64,000 bases of DNA from Trichosphaerium sp. ATCC 40318 (taxonomy: Eukaryota; Discosea; Flabellinia; Trichosidae), in assembly GCA_038496445.1 (NCBI GenBank), contig JALMLS010000577.1, positions 1,116,001 to 1,180,000 of the forward strand. Direction: 5' to 3'. The position numbers were made by a program, and so were the translations under genes. The notes under the pieces were generated by a model. That model was not told the origin of the DNA and ran no database searches. It was given only the letters and a program-made list of their open reading frames with translations. Positions 23,132 to 35,256 of this stretch are shown here, piece by piece; within the stretch, counting starts at the first letter, position 1; each line of letters starts with the position of its first letter.

Positions 23132-25093
23132 ATGCCATTGCAAAAAAAAAACGCTCCATCCGCAATGTATAGTGGCTCAGAATCGGATAGCGAGGAGGGT
23201 TTTGAGAAAGATGAAATAGAGAAAAAAGATGAGAAAAAAGAAATGCCATCGCAGAAAGAGGTTGAAGGTACGTAAAAGTGCTTTATGAGCATTTCTAATG
23301 CAGTTTTCAGAAATATTGACTTGGAACAAGGGCGATATGCCTCACCACCTCCTAGAGGAGAGCTCCTTTGAAGTTAAGTTCCCAGACTACAGAGAAAAGT
23401 ATATCACAGATGCTTGGCCAGCGGTACGCATTAACTCATTAAATGACTCCTTATACCCATAGATTACGAAAGCTTTGAGTGCTAGAGGAATAAAAGCCGA
23501 ACTAGACCGCTTCGAAGGTAATTATAATCATTTCGTCGTTAAATTTCTCAAAAGCAACGTAGGTACAATGACAGTTAAAACGACGCGAGAAACTTGGGAT
23601 CCGTACAGTATTATTCTATCTCGAGACCTAATCACCATAATTTCAAGAGGTTTCGACCTTACGAGGGTACGTGCGCATTCATAATCACCTCTTTTCAAAA
23701 AAAACCAACTAAATGCCAAAAAACTGGCACGATCAGTTTTTTTTGTCGTTTGCCATATGATGATCAAGTCCTGCTCCTGAACAGTTGTGATCGACGACTT
23801 ATATCAAGATATTCTTCTGAGGCTCTACAAAAAACCACTATTTTCAAAAAAAAATAGGAAAACCGATTTTTTCTCGTTTTCTCCCTTTTCTTGTGCATGT
23901 GCTTTATTGCTTACAAATACTGTTTGTTACAGGCTTTACAAATCCTCGAAGATGGATGGTATTACGATATAATAAAACTCCCTATTCCTCATGGAAACAA
24001 TGAAAGATTTGTTAGACGAAGAAATCGGTTAGTTGGTCCAAATGGGAATACTTTAAAGGCTTTGGAGCTTTTAACTGGTGCTATGATTGTTATTCAAGGT
24101 AAAACAGTTGTAGTAATGGCTAAAACTCAATCATGTACGTCGTAGTTTCACAAACGGTTTGAAAGCGTGGGTTCTCCTCGCGATTTTTTTTTCGGGTTTT
24201 CTATTCTGACTTCTTTTCTCAGCGCTTAAGACTGTCAGGCAGATAACTTTAGATTGTATGGGTAATATACACCCTGTTTATCATCTAAAGAAGCTTATGG
24301 TTAAACGTGAGTTGAGTAAGCATCCTGATATCGGTAAAGAAGATTGGAGTAGATTTTTACCAAAATTACCAAAGAAAACAAATGTAAAGAATAAGAAGGT
24401 TATAAAGAAGGATAAAAAAAGGTCTTTGTACCCACAAGCTCCAGCAGAACGAAAGGTATGTATAATTTTCACAAAAAACTCACGCAAGAGCTCAAGAGGC
24501 TCAAGAAACAAAAAGTTTTCTTGCTGTTTTTTTCTTTTTCGTCTTTTTTTTTTTTTCGTTTTGGGAATCGAGAAGGCTTTTTATACGAAATAAACGTGTA
24601 ATTCGTTCAAAACGATTCCAACATAAATATGCTCAAGCCTAGCTATATGATTACAGCACGTTTGTAAATGAAGTAATCAAAGACTAGTGCAGAACGAACA
24701 TTCACTTTTTTTTCCTCTTTTTTTTTCTTTACAGCTTTTCGTTTTGGAATTTTTTGTTGTTCTACAGGTTTACTGATGGTGTGTATAAAGGTTGATAAGA
24801 TGCTTCGTACTGGTGAATACTTTTTAACCGAAAAACAACGTAAAGAGAAGAAACTAGAAACTCGAAAACAACAAAGTACAGAAGGCCACAAAAAGAACAG
24901 AACTGAACGTAAGTCAAGGTGTAGCCTTTACTTTCTTACTCACTCTTTTTTTCCCACAGGTCTTATGAAAGATACTGTACCTCCTGAAGAGCACAGGAAC
25001 AAGAGAAAGAGAAGAAAATCAGATGGAGAAGATGTTAGTATACGCAAATTGAAGAAAAAAGTTAGACGTGCTAAAGATCGTCTTGATAATTAA
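23132..25093 (+). CDS. KRR1: KRR1 small-subunit processome component
   Basis: KH-domain nucleolar protein needed for 18S rRNA processing and 40S assembly. Start ATG 23132 (MPLQKKNAPSAMYSGSESD), an acidic/basic N-terminus, then the conserved ESSFEVKFPDYREKYITDAW, LSARGIKAELDRFEGN, DLITIISRGF, ALQILEDGWYYDIIKLPIP, NRLVGPNGNTLKALELLTGA and MGNIHPVYHLKKLMVKREL, followed by WSRFLPKLPKK. The C-terminus carries GEYFLTEKQRKEKKLETRK and a Lys/Arg-rich tail ending at 25091-25093. Seven or so introns, several with GTACGT donors and long T-tracts. Complete by comparison with yeast and human KRR1. Divergent from MCEE, with about 70 bases between start codons. Confidence 0.93.
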
Positions 25094-25187
25094 GCATCCC
25101 AGTTTATCACTCCAGCACCACATTGTACATAAAAAGGTTATTCCACTAAAAGAAAGGTGTTGAAATAATAAACGTAGTATTGTACTT

Positions 25188-25418
25188 TTACTCTGCTTTG
25201 TTTTTTTTGCTGGTTTTACAAAGATTGTAAACAACATTTTTACCCTGCATCTGTTTTAGTGAAGGACGAATGTAGAAGTCCTCTGCGACAACTTTTCCAA
25301 CATGCTTCCTTATCCAAAAAAGCCACTGGTCAAACGTGGCTCTAATCGGTTTTCGTGTAACTTGCACATTCTGCAACTTGTAAAAGGCATGCTCTGCAGT
25401 TGTACACTACTTTCAAGA
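25188..25418 (-). CDS. Short conserved-looking protein, unidentified (5' end uncertain)
   Basis: A minus-strand frame ending at 25188 reads TAEHAFYKLQNVQVTRKPIR, then ATFDQWLFWIRKHVGKVV and EDFYIRPSLKQMQGKNVVYN with a Lys-rich end. It has no ATG; an AG acceptor (GAAAGTAG) near 25419 suggests an upstream exon that would overlap the start region of the F-box gene on the other strand. The composition is protein-like. No family recognised. Confidence 0.4.
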
Positions 25419-25483
25419 AGGTGGGCCTTAATTTTGTTCTGTTTAAGTCAAAACGAGTACAGTTTTTCACAATATACTTGCAA

Positions 25484-26459
25484 ATGGCTGCCAGTGCTCA
25501 GGGCAATTCGATTCAACTGAATGAAGACATAATACTACTAATCGCTGAGAGAATTCCTTTCAAAACTTTGAACAACTTCTCTCTCACCTCTAAGAACATG
25601 ATGGTCCTATTATCAAGTAACAGTATTTGGAAGCGCGCTTTCATAAACAAACTAAACTGTTACGCGCCTAAACCCGATTCTACAAATTCAGTGACATGGC
25701 GTGATATGGCTAAGCGCCTTGATAAATCGCTGTTTCCATCACTGAACACGTTTTTGGACGGAGTCGCACAATTTGCTGCACTCAAGAAGTCTACAAATAA
25801 CTTTGATAGGAAGCGCATAGAATCCTTGAGGAACCTCCTTGTCCAGTTCTCAATTTGCCAAAACTTCAAAGAGACTAAAGTAAGTATCAAAGATCCGATC
25901 ATTGCAAAGCTATTTGAAGCGACCGCTTTTACTGAAGTCAAAATTGAGTCACGCTTAACAGGCGACAGATCTTGCGAAAGGAGAGACCATCGAGAAGTCA
26001 ACGTACGTAGCGATAGCCACACCTAATGCAATAGCTCTTAGTTCTATGTAGTGGACGCTATACTCGCTTGCCACTGGTCTACCTGTTCGTATAGAATACT
26101 GGTACTCGTATTCAGGAAAAAGGGGCTGCGTAGATTCTGAGATTTACATGGTAATCGCATACGGCGACAAGCAGCATGAGTGGCTTGAAGAGTATGAAAA
26201 CAATAAAAAGACGCCACTATTACCCGAAAAAGAAGCCAAGGAGCTTGTGGAGTTTATTTTCGGAAAGAGAGTACCTAAAAACGTCCGTGCTCTCATAGGA
26301 TTGTACCTGTGTACGTGTTGCTTTGCATTCACGAGAATTGAACCATACGAGGATTGTAATTGGGATGGCTGCGTAGATTTGATTTTCAGAAGAGGCTGGG
26401 ATACTATGGATGTGTGCGAGTGCGTATTGGGCGGCAATGAAGATAAAGAAAGTAATTAA
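25484..26459 (+). CDS. F-box protein
   Basis: Start ATG 25484 (MAASAQGNSIQLNEDIIL). Residues about 10-50 form an F-box: LNEDIILLIAERIPFKTLNN, FSLTSKNMMVLLSSNSIWKR. The C-terminal part is unlike WD40 or LRR. A 47-nt intron (GTACGT...ATGTAG, about 26003-26050) joins REVN to WTLYSLATGLPVRIEYWYSY, continuing to VIAYGDKQHEWLEEYENN, LIGLYLCTCCFAFTRIEPY and the stop at 26457-26459. Presumed Skp1-Cullin1 substrate adaptor. The C-terminal domain, with SMI1/KNR4-like spacing of aromatic and acidic residues, is unassigned. Confidence 0.75.
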
Positions 26460-26732
26460 ATCTGTATCTATGACTTTAGATTTTTTTTAACTCAGAGTGT
26501 GCTCTGCAAAAACAGAGGCCAGATTCGAAAGAACTACAGTTTTTCTGGTTGAGGGTTATTTATTAAAATCCCAAACCCTGACATATTTGTCTGATGTTGC
26601 TGTTAATAATACATTATCTGATAAAGAGAATCTGACACGTGTAACATATTTTTTTTTCATAATACGGTTCAGAGGCTCCAATAAATTCCAGTCAATAACA
26701 GTCACGTAGCCTATTTGAATAAGGGAAAAAAA

Positions 26733-28958
26733 CTAAAGTTGCTTGTGTTTCGTTAAAAAATGCTTACCTTCGGAGTTAGAGTACACTATCTTATTATCAT
26801 CAAACACGAGCTGAATTGCTGGTGGTGATTTTAAATACTTTAGTTTTACAGTACGCATTGGCTTCATAACGCTTGCTCGATCATCAAAAGTGTCAATGCT
26901 TGTTTTTGTGGAGACCACGACTAAATTATCTTTTGAAAAAAAAACAAGTTAGCTGATTGTGAGCACTCTAATTTTACGAATAACATTACCTCTTTTATGT
27001 AGCGCATATACTCTGACATCTGTTTTATATTCATGTAACATTTTTTCTTGTGATAGGTCCCACAAACCTGTTTGAAAATAAGAAAATTTCAGGAATAAGG
27101 AAGGGCAAAAAAAGGAAATCTTTCACGTACTCCATTGTTTATCATAAGAACAACACATTATGTTTTCATTAACGTGTAATGACCTTATAGATCCATGATT
27201 CTTACCAATATTAAAATCTGATAAAACTGAACCTGAAAATAAATATGTCAATATAACGATACGAAAGCTCATTGTTGTCAAATAGGTTACCTGCATTTAC
27301 ATCTGTTGATAATGTCATGACGTTACCAGTTGTAGTGCATGCAACTATAACATCATCACATATTTGCAAATGTCTCAGAGCAGCCAGTCCGGCCATCTCT
27401 ACAAAACCATTTAAAAAAATTACTTTCCTTTCTTGTTAAAACAATTTGGGACGTGCAACAGTTGTTACAAGAAAAAAATTATGCTTACGATGATATTCAT
27501 GCATTAGTTTATAATTATCTAAATTCCATAGCTTAACTATGCCATCTTTTGCTGAGGAAATAAGCAAGTTTCTCTTCTGATCTAATCAATCTATTAGCGC
27601 TTGTCAAAGTAATTGCTATGGCAAGTATCACTTGCTCAATTCGCCTAAACACAAGAGGAAAAACATTGCACATAGATAGTAAACGAATAAATAGGAGCTG
27701 AGGTCGAACAAGTTCCTCCAAAACCAAAATTGTTCACTTTTGACACGTACGAATTGCTACATTTGTTACAGCAGCAACATGTGCATCAATACTAGCTATA
27801 GGATTATTTTGTTTATCCCATAAATGTATACGCCTAAACCCAACCAGAAATGTTGTAGGATCTCCAAACTAAAGTAAAAAGTTAAACCAAGTTGAAATAG
27901 TGTTAAAGATGACAAGTTTCCAGTCACTACAATTACTTTTTCGCGTTGCAAAAGCTTGTGTAGGAAGGTAAAAATAATTCAATTACAATGCAGATTGGGA
28001 AAATGTACTGAATCTCGCTAAACGCGAGTACAGTTGAAATCATTCAAATCATTTCTTTTTCATTCCCACAGAAGACTTTGTGCGCTTGTTTTGCGCATGA
28101 AAACTATTTTTCACGTGGTAAAACGAACTTGAATGATTTTTAGCTGTATTAGGATACTTTTTTTTCTTTTGACAAACAAAATCTGCAGATTGGCTTTTTT
28201 TAGGTTTACTACTATTTTGGTAGTGCAGGTATTATTGAAAATTGGTGTATAAATGGGTTAAAGCAATTTAAAGCAAAAATAAAAGATTTCTCGATTTTAC
28301 GCATTGGTGACACATTTCTGAATCAATAATTATTACGTAACTGTTTCATAAGCTCCGGAGCCTGCTACTATATACTTATCGTTTGATGTAACGCATGTTG
28401 GAAATAAATGATTAGGATGAGCTGTACGCTCTACTGTATTAAACCCTTTCAAGAAAGGTATAACATGAGCAGGTACTAAAGAGTAATAAGGCATTTAACA
28501 CCAATAAAAAAGCAAAACTAGCGAAAGACGTACTTTTTTTTAGTGTCCACTGATGATTTTGAAGCCTAGTTTTATTGAAATAAAGGTACTTCCAACCAAC
28601 GTGTGTAAATACAATTATCCGCTTAGATTTTTTCTTTGGGAGGAAGTATTTGCGTTTTGCTTCTGATTCTGTCCTGTTCAGGCGCTTTCCTAAGCGTAGA
28701 AGCGCTTCGTAGCTTTTTTTACTCAACTATAACGTTACTTGTTTTGTACTAATTGACCAGGGTACGCACGTTGTACTTAGCATTAACCATGCAGTGCCAC
28801 GCGAATTCAGTTAGTTCTCTCATCTGCAGAGAAACAATTTCGACTTGTAATACATCTGAGCGTATATAAGCATCACTAGCGACCCATGGCGCACCTGGAA
28901 CTTGTAAATAAGATAAAATATGAGCCAGTACTTCATTGGGTAGATTTAGAAGCATCAT
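26733..28958 (-). CDS. F-box/WD40 repeat protein
   Basis: Start at 28958: MMLLNLPNEVLAHILSYLQV is an F-box, followed by a helix (SLQMRELTEFAWHCMVNAKY). After a basic exon at about 28726-28580, exons encode WD40 blades: HPNHLFPTCVTSNDKYIVAG, FLVGFRRIHLWDKQNNPIAS, DGIVKLWNLDNYKLMHEYH, AGLAALRHLQICDDVIVACT, VLSDFNIGKNHGSIRSLHV and GLWDLSQEKMLHEYKTDVRV. The last exon ends at 26733. The architecture is that of SCF substrate receptors (Fbxw/Cdc4/MET30 group), but I cannot assign an orthologue. At least eight introns. It is convergent with the F-box gene upstream on the plus strand. Confidence 0.8.
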
Positions 28959-29127
28959 ACTGATAACGGCATTCTCGGAGATACTTTAGTATTAAAAATA
29001 AGACTGGTACAATTAATGTAAACCGAATAGGACTTAAATTAGCATTTTCAACACGTGTTGAAAAATAAAAAAACGAACTTCGTACAACAATTAAATGTAC
29101 ACCCCACCTTGATTCTTTATTTTACAA

Positions 29128-29349
29128 CTACCAGTATTGCTTTTTTCTCTTTTTTCTGATCTTATGTGGTTTGCCAGCTTTTGGATCATATGATTTACCA
29201 TGTGGCTTTACAGTTGGTATTGTTGCTTCTCCGAAAACTTGGTTTTTTGATAAAGCACTTCTACACGCCGCTCGTTTGCTTCCACTATTGGATTTTTTAA
29301 AGTCTCTACTCTTTTGTACGCCTCGTCTACTGTTTCTACTCTTACCCAT
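29128..29349 (-). CDS. Small very basic protein
   Basis: Intronless 73-codon frame starting ATG 29349: MGKSRNSRRGVQKSRDFKKS, then SKRAACRSALSKNQVFG, VKPHGKSYDPKAGKPHKIRK and a C-terminal KKRKKQYW. Nearly one third Lys/Arg, with a central ordered-looking segment. Such compact basic proteins are often nucleolar or ribosome-associated, but I do not recognise this one. The overlapping plus-strand frame (29171-29410) is a shadow. Confidence 0.6.
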   Translation of the reverse strand: MGKSRNSRRGVQKSRDFKKSNSGSKRAACRSALSKNQVFGEATIPTVKPHGKSYDPKAGKPHKIRKKRKKQYW

Positions 29350-29545
29350 GTCGTTAATGTTAAAAAAAGCGGTTGTGGGTCTGCTGGCTTTATGTGAAAA
29401 TAAGACTTAACTTCTCAAAAAAGGCTTACTTTAGGGTTGTAAAATGCTGATGATTTCCATCAGTGATTCCTGTCAAAATGTTCTTTTTTCAATTACAAAA
29501 GCAGTATGCTTTTTTGATGAGCATGTGTTAAAAATACTGTTTGTT

Positions 29546-31720
29546 TTATTCTTTACATTTTCTGGCAAGTTTTACTTGACGGCCAGGCGTCAATGGCTCT
29601 TGCTTTATGAACGATACAATTGATGGTACCTTCTCTACATTTGCAGCGCTATTTCTAAAAGACAAGAAGGCCAGTATAAGCTCAGAATTTTGTTCAAGCT
29701 TTTCAAAATTTACCATATCAGTGCCACTGACTAATAAATAAGTGAGTATAAATCGCGAATGAGCTGTTTAGAATCACTCACTCAAGTTTGGTGTTGTGAT
29801 GCTCAATTCTTTGAGGTCATCACACAATGTCTCAAGATGTGGAGTAACAGCGAGACCAAGTTTTTTGCTGTTTTGTAGTTGTGTTGGGTAGCTCATTCCT
29901 TTATCTTTGAATAAACCATCTAAACCCGTAAAGCGTTGCATGACATCAAATGGTAAAGATCGCCATGTACCCTTAGTGCAATACTATTAGAAAAAGATGA
30001 AAGAAAAAAAGCTTGTATTTGTCGTACTTGCAAGTCTTCGACCGTATTTGAGCGTAAAGCTTTATATATTTCAATAGCTGCATTAAAGTTGCCCAACTAG
30101 AATCACATTAGCTTGTTTTTTGTAAACGATTTGATCACGTTTGAAGTGTTGTTGTAACGTACTTTATAACATCCTTCACAAACTAATATTAGTTGTTTTA
30201 ATACGACAATACGTGGTTGTAGATCACGCTCTTTTACAATCTGAGTTATAGTCCAATTTCTCAAATGATCAGAAAAAGCTCTCCATTTCTCCACAGAAGA
30301 GTTATTGTCCTTGTTTGCTTCCTTGTCATCACTAACCAATAATTCACGTGGTCGAAGGTGCATATATAGTTGGTTGTCCATCAATGTAATTTGCCTCGAA
30401 ACCTCGTTCGGGTGCAACTCTCTAATGCTATCATATTCACTCTTGTTTTTATCATCAGCCCAAAACTCTGGTACAGGTGCTTTCTCATTAGCCCGTAGTG
30501 AAACGGTCTTATTCTTTTTAGCGTCCAGAGCAAGCTCCAAGAAAGTCGCAGATACGCCAAAACCGCTTGCTTTGCAATAAGCACAGAATTTTTCTAACTT
30601 TTGGATAAGTCCTTTTGTCTCTAGAAAATCCTCAAAGTAGTTCTGGAGCCAATGCTTTATAACGCGAGTGATACGTAGGCGTATGTTAAATAAGCCTTTT
30701 TTCTTCCATTTTGGCAAAGATATGTTTACTGGTGGATAGCAGTTCCATCTCAGGTGAAGTAATTCAAGAAGCTCATTTGGTGTTATAAATAAACGGTAGC
30801 TGAGTAGGAAAGCCTTAAAAAACAAGTTAGCCAGAAATCCATCAAAAAAAGCCAAAGACAATTCAATTCAAAGAAACCAAAAAACTTGTCAAGCTACGAA
30901 CCTTCATGAATCCTGCGTGTACAAGCTTTGGTGATGTTAATCGTTGAATAAGCTTAACCATGCTACATCCCTGTTCCAGAAAAGTGTCACTTTAAATAGT
31001 ACAGAACACGTTCAGGATATTTACTGAATTCAAAAAACGTACAATGATAACTTTTTTCTCCATTGCAATGTTTATGCCAAGTACATCTCTTCCCTCGAAC
31101 TCTTTTACTCTAGGATCAGAGCTCTTGTCAAACTATAAAAAGAAAGTACAAGTTATGACCAGCTCTTTGCAACAAAGTTAATTTTTCACACTCACGCAAA
31201 CTGCTTTTTTCTTTTTTCGTCGTTTTCTTTCCCGCGCTTCGACGTCATCTATATTCTTCAGATCAAGAGCCCGCATTTTCTTCGCTTTCTTTTTCTTTTG
31301 TTTTTTTGGCTCATTTGAAGGCAAACCCAGAGACTTTGCTACCCTGTGCAATGTAAGTTAAACGCACATAATTGTTGCACGACAAATATGGCCAATCACT
31401 CACCTATCTCTAAATGATGGTTCTCTATGTAATAAACCCGCGCTTGCGATATCTAAGTCGCACAGAGTTGCTGAGCGTAATTCTCTGGTGGAATTGGAAT
31501 GCCTTGGTTTGTCAATAAACGAAAGATTTTGGTTCAAAAAGTGTAAAGTGAATACCTCAAAGGTAATATAGGCGCAAAGTTGGAGTGTGCTTTAGGTCGA
31601 GCAGAGCGTGGTGTTTGTTGCGGCTAAATGGAGTTATAAGGGAACAGCACTCAATAGTATTAAGCTCACCCGTATGAGTGCCATAGAGCTAGAGCGTTGC
31701 ACTTGCTTTGCGTCATTTTT
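29546..31720 (-). CDS. RasGEF (CDC25-type) guanine nucleotide exchange factor
   Basis: A RasGEF N-domain (AFLLSYRLFITPNELLELLH, LRITRVIKHWLQNYFEDFLE) at about 30800-30620 is followed by the CDC25 catalytic domain: IRELHPNEVSRQITLMDNQL, MHLRPRELL, HLRNWTITQIVKERDLQPR, NFNAAIEIYKALRSN, GTWRSLPFDVMQRFTGLDGL, LGLAVTPHLETLCDDLKEL and TDMVNFEKLEQNSELILAF. The stop is at 29546. The N-terminal exons (PQQTPRSARPKAHSNFAPIL; PKKQKKKKAKKMRALDLKNI) are basic and disordered. The start is uncertain: MALIR near 31680 or an exon further upstream. The protein would activate a Ras-family GTPase. The NEVSRQITL segment matches the family's conserved box. About nine introns. Confidence 0.85.
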
Positions 31721-32075
31721 TTCCTTTTAGAAAGTAAATTACAGTTCAATTGGCTTTAAATCGCACCCCTTGGCGTACATTGCGCATGTTGATCACCTTT
31801 GGCGGTAGTTGGTTAGCATTTGTATTAAACTCCTAACCGTACCAATTGAGAAGAGCTTTGTGATAATTGCATTAATTTTTTGCCATGCCACTTTAGGAAT
31901 GCGTTAAACTCCTTGAGCAAAAAACAAAAAAATACCAAATAAGACTTCTCATCAATTGTTTTTTTACCCGTATCTTACACGGTTTTATTTACAAGTCTAA
32001 GGTACACTTCTACATTATTTACAAATTAGTACAACTGGATAATTGAGTCAAACCGACAGCTCTCTTTTCTTCAAT
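31721..32075. other. Intergenic
   Basis: About 350 bases between the RasGEF 5' end and the kinase 3' end, both on the minus strand. No frame or repeat. It probably holds the RasGEF promoter and possibly a first exon. Confidence 0.35.
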
Positions 32076-33252
32076 CTACAATATTTTCAAGCGCAGAGAT
32101 TATTTCAGTTGCGCTTGGGCGCTTTTCGGCGTCGTCATGCCAACAGCGCTGTATCAGTATTTTCAAAGCGTTAGCTATATCGTCAGGTATTATTGGCCTG
32201 TACAGAGTGTAAGAGAAGATGCTAATAAAGAGAAAAAATCAAAACAGTACCGTGCGCCGTTCTCACAAATGAAGCTGAAGTACGACTTCGCTGTACAATA
32301 AGCGGCCGGTGGGTACCACCTTGTACCAGTCAGAATCTCCCACAGTAGTATCCCAAACCTGTATTTGTTTAGTACGAATGTAGCGACAAAAAAGGAAAAA
32401 GTGCTGATTGTGAGTGTACCCAAAAATATCAGCCTTCTCATCGAATGGTGCTAGCTTCATTACTTCAGGAGCCATATATAATGCCTAGTTTGATATAAAA
32501 AAAGGTTCAGGGTAGAATGCAGTGAGCATACGTTGCCTTTTGGCTGTTGTCGGTCGCGCAAGTACTGATTTTTTGCCAGTACGCAAGATAAGCCAAAATC
32601 AGCTAATTTTACTTCACGTCCTTGTTTGCTCACCTAAACAGGGTTAATGCTACGGTACATTTAGTTAGAAGGGTTACCAAAACATTTTCAAGCTTTATAT
32701 CTCTGTAGATTAGGCTCTTTTCGTGTACGCACTGGAGCGCATTGGCAATGTTTAAAGCGATCTACTACACGTCAGTAAAGCGATGTAATATTTTCGAAAG
32801 TAGAATTCGCTCATGGAGCTTTAAAAATTACGTATAGTACCTCTACGCGCCGTTGAATACTCAGTTGCTCGTACTCAGGACTTACAATAAATTCTGCCAG
32901 ATTACTTTCCATAAGCTCTAGAATCAACAGTTTGGCTTCTCCGTCCTCTTCACCAATAGCTTTCATCTTATAGATGGTTACTTACACTAACACAAGACGT
33001 TTTGCTGTAGCGAACCTTAACAATATTTGGATGGCCTCCGAGGTGTTGTAGAATTTGTAGTTCTCTTTGAAACATAGTTTTGTCGAAAATTCCTTTTACA
33101 AACACTAACTCCCCGTCAACTTCTCCCTGAAAGCACCTCATACATGTGCTACCACCCCCAACGGGTCGTACGAGAGTTATTTGATTGCTAGGATAAACAC
33201 AAGCAGATTGCGATAGTAACCCTTGGCTCATGCATACGACACCAGACGACAT
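32076..33252 (-). CDS. Protein kinase (Ser/Thr or TKL-like)
   Basis: Start ATG 33252. The glycine-rich loop is GGGSTCMRCFQG; the ATP lysine is in LVFVKGIFDK; the alpha-C helix Glu lies in MFQRELQILQHLGGHPNIVK; catalytic loop YRDIKLENVL (YRD in place of HRD); DFG in KLADFGLSCVL; APE in ALYMAPEVMKLAPFDEKADI; then FGFGILLWEILTGTRWYPPA and the C-lobe end CWHDDAEKRPSATEIISALE. Stop at 32076. The EKADIFGFGILLWEILTG wording is typical of tyrosine-kinase-like (TKL/LRRK-like) kinases. The HRD to YRD change is conservative and active kinases with it exist. The protein is little more than the catalytic domain. Six or seven introns. Confidence 0.85.
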
Positions 33253-33506
33253 GACCAGCCTTGCTGAGGTTGTTAGCGAAATTGTTTTGACGTTAGCTGA
33301 ACGGTGACTTTTGATGTAATGTCGTTAATATTTTTTTTTTAGAATTCCACTGTGTAAGTAGCTGTCAATAGTTTTTACAACATAATCAACTGTTTGCTAC
33401 GAACTAGTATCCGTGCAGTATTAAACTCCCTTCTTTGATGCACGTTCCCAACGTGTGTAACAGTTGATTATTTATCTTTGAGTGCCGATAACAAGAATGA
33501 ACGCAA

Positions 33507-34516
33507 TTATTCAAACGTTTTAAACTCTATGTCGCCTTCTTCTTCTTCGTCTACTGCCAAATCTTTTTGTTCTTCTTCGTTACCAACAGGCACTATATCA
33601 GCGGTTGTGGCGGCTAAACGTACATCAGCAAGTTCAACTTTCGGGCACTTGTTGGTTTGTTGTACGTGATTCTGGTGGCTGATACTTAGGTACTTCTGAT
33701 AGTGATCGCTTACGCTCTGCTAAAAATGGTGCTGAGGCACTGGTAAGGTTCTCTGTTGGCTCTTCTTTTTTTGTTGCTGCTTCTCCTCTATGTGAATAAA
33801 TCAGGGACTGCAAATCTCAAGCATTTGGGAACTTGCTTACGAAGGGAAAAAATGTACAAAGATAAAAATGACATTTTTGATTATACCTATTCATCTTTTG
33901 TACTGACTCTATACTTGACGAGACTAAGTTTTTTATGCTATCAAACGTTGTTATTTGACCCAAGCTTTTAATAGAAGCCATTGTATATTCCAGATCGTAG
34001 TTAAAGTCATTAACAACTGTTGTTTCCTTTTTCATGTGTTGCTAGAAATTTTGAAAATGAACGTTAGAAATGTCAAACTAATTGTAGAGTAAGTGACTCA
34101 CTTTCATTGTAACGAGTTTTGGCACGTTACGGCGAATGTGATCAGTAATGTGGTAAAGCCCTATACTGGATGCATCTATTAAAATACGCGTGAAAAGCAG
34201 TATTAATGGTACCTAGGTTCGTTCGCAAGGTTATGGAGACACTCGCACATTTTTTTGTTCGCTTTAACAGTTATTTTTTAATTAGGTTTAACAACGCCTT
34301 ACCTCGCATAACCCTATCCGTTGTGTCATTATCAAGGAAGTGTTGAACTTTTGTAGCTACTTTCGGTGCTGGTCTATCTTGTGCTGCTTCTGCACGCTTT
34401 AATTTCTCGTCAGCCTTAGTTTTGAGGCGTTCAAAATTCTCTTTGTCTCTTATAGCCAGCGTGACTTGGTCAGCCTTTTGTTTAGCGGTAATTTGACTTG
34501 CGTGCACCGCTTGCAT
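33507..34516 (-). CDS. BORCS8: BORCS8-like protein (BLOC-1-related complex subunit 8)
   Basis: BORC is an octameric lysosome-positioning complex that recruits Arl8. An N-terminal exon from ATG 34516 (MQAVHASQITAKQKADQVTL, basic/charged) joins by an intron ending TTTTAATAG (about 34175) to the conserved core: DASSIGLYHITDHIRRNVPK, then QHMKKETTVVNDFNYDLEYT and IKNLVSSSIESVQ. These correspond to the ALYRLQEHVRRSLPEL and YTVEYACSAVKNL regions of animal BORCS8. C-terminal exons add SASAPFLAERKRSLSEVPK and an acidic tail (EEEQKDLAVDEEEEGDIEF), stop at 33507-33509. The last intron would be only about 28 nt, so that joint is tentative. The plus-strand frame at 33478 is a shadow of the tail. Confidence 0.7.
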
Positions 34517-34612
34517 CGCGGGGTGGCGTTAACTCGCTCAGACAGGCAATTATGTTTGAAAACAACGGACCGTTACAATCAGCCTTTTAGCAAAAGGGAT
34601 TAGCGCAATAAA

Positions 34613-35093
34613 ATGGCTACCATGGTACTATTGGGTAACACAGTTGTTGTACTGACTTCAAACAGGCAGACCTTCCTATTGTGAGCGACATAGCACATGA
34701 GGATGATGAAAAGTACATCATAACGCTTACATCGTGGAATGAGGGCGACAAAAAAGAATACGCATTTGTTTCATACAGTGGGTGCAGGTGCGACTAACCA
34801 TAGCGTCAGGAGTGACCTAAAACATACTACAACACTTGTTGCTCTGAATTGAACGCCATTAGGTACCACAGCAATATAACGCGTAAGTATCGAGAAAAAA
34901 TAGAAGGGAAGGCAACTTGTCGCATTTTAGGAGGTGGCATTATAACAATTGACAACAATAACAAACACATCAAGACTTATGGTCAAAGTGGGGCGTATGG
35001 TCCTCCAAATGAAGAACTGTTGAGAAGAGTTATAGACAAAGTGTTTCCAGACTACAAAAAGGATGTCACTATCACTGATTATGTAAGAGATTG
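34613..35093 (+). CDS. PHPT1: Janus/PHPT1-type protein histidine phosphatase
   Basis: Small phosphohistidine phosphatase of the Janus/Ocnus family. Start ATG 34613 (MATMVLLG), intron, then DLPIVSDIAHEDDEKYIITL, intron near 34795-34830, then the conserved core AIRYHSNITRKYREKIEGKA, CRILGGGIITIDNNNKHIKT, YGQSGAYGPPNEELLRRVID and the C-terminus PDYKKDVTITDYVRD. The YH corresponds to the catalytic histidine, and the LGGGxI and YGxSxxYGP motifs are diagnostic. Length about 130 residues, as expected. It is divergent from the BORCS8-like gene, with about 95 bases between the start codons, so the two may share a promoter. Confidence 0.88.
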
Positions 35094-35256
35094 AACACGT
35101 GCAATTTCTTGATTTGCGAATAAGAACAACCAGATGGCACCTTACAAGAAACTACATTAAAGCCAAGCCGTTCTCACGATTTGTTTTTTCTTCTTTTTTT
35201 TTTGCCTTCTCAAAGAAGGTGCAAATAAAAACAAGAATACAAGTAGCGTTTTGGTC

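Noticed and set aside
33478-33669. Ser-rich plus-strand frame
   Set aside because: Complement of the acidic Glu-rich tail of the BORCS8-like gene on the minus strand.
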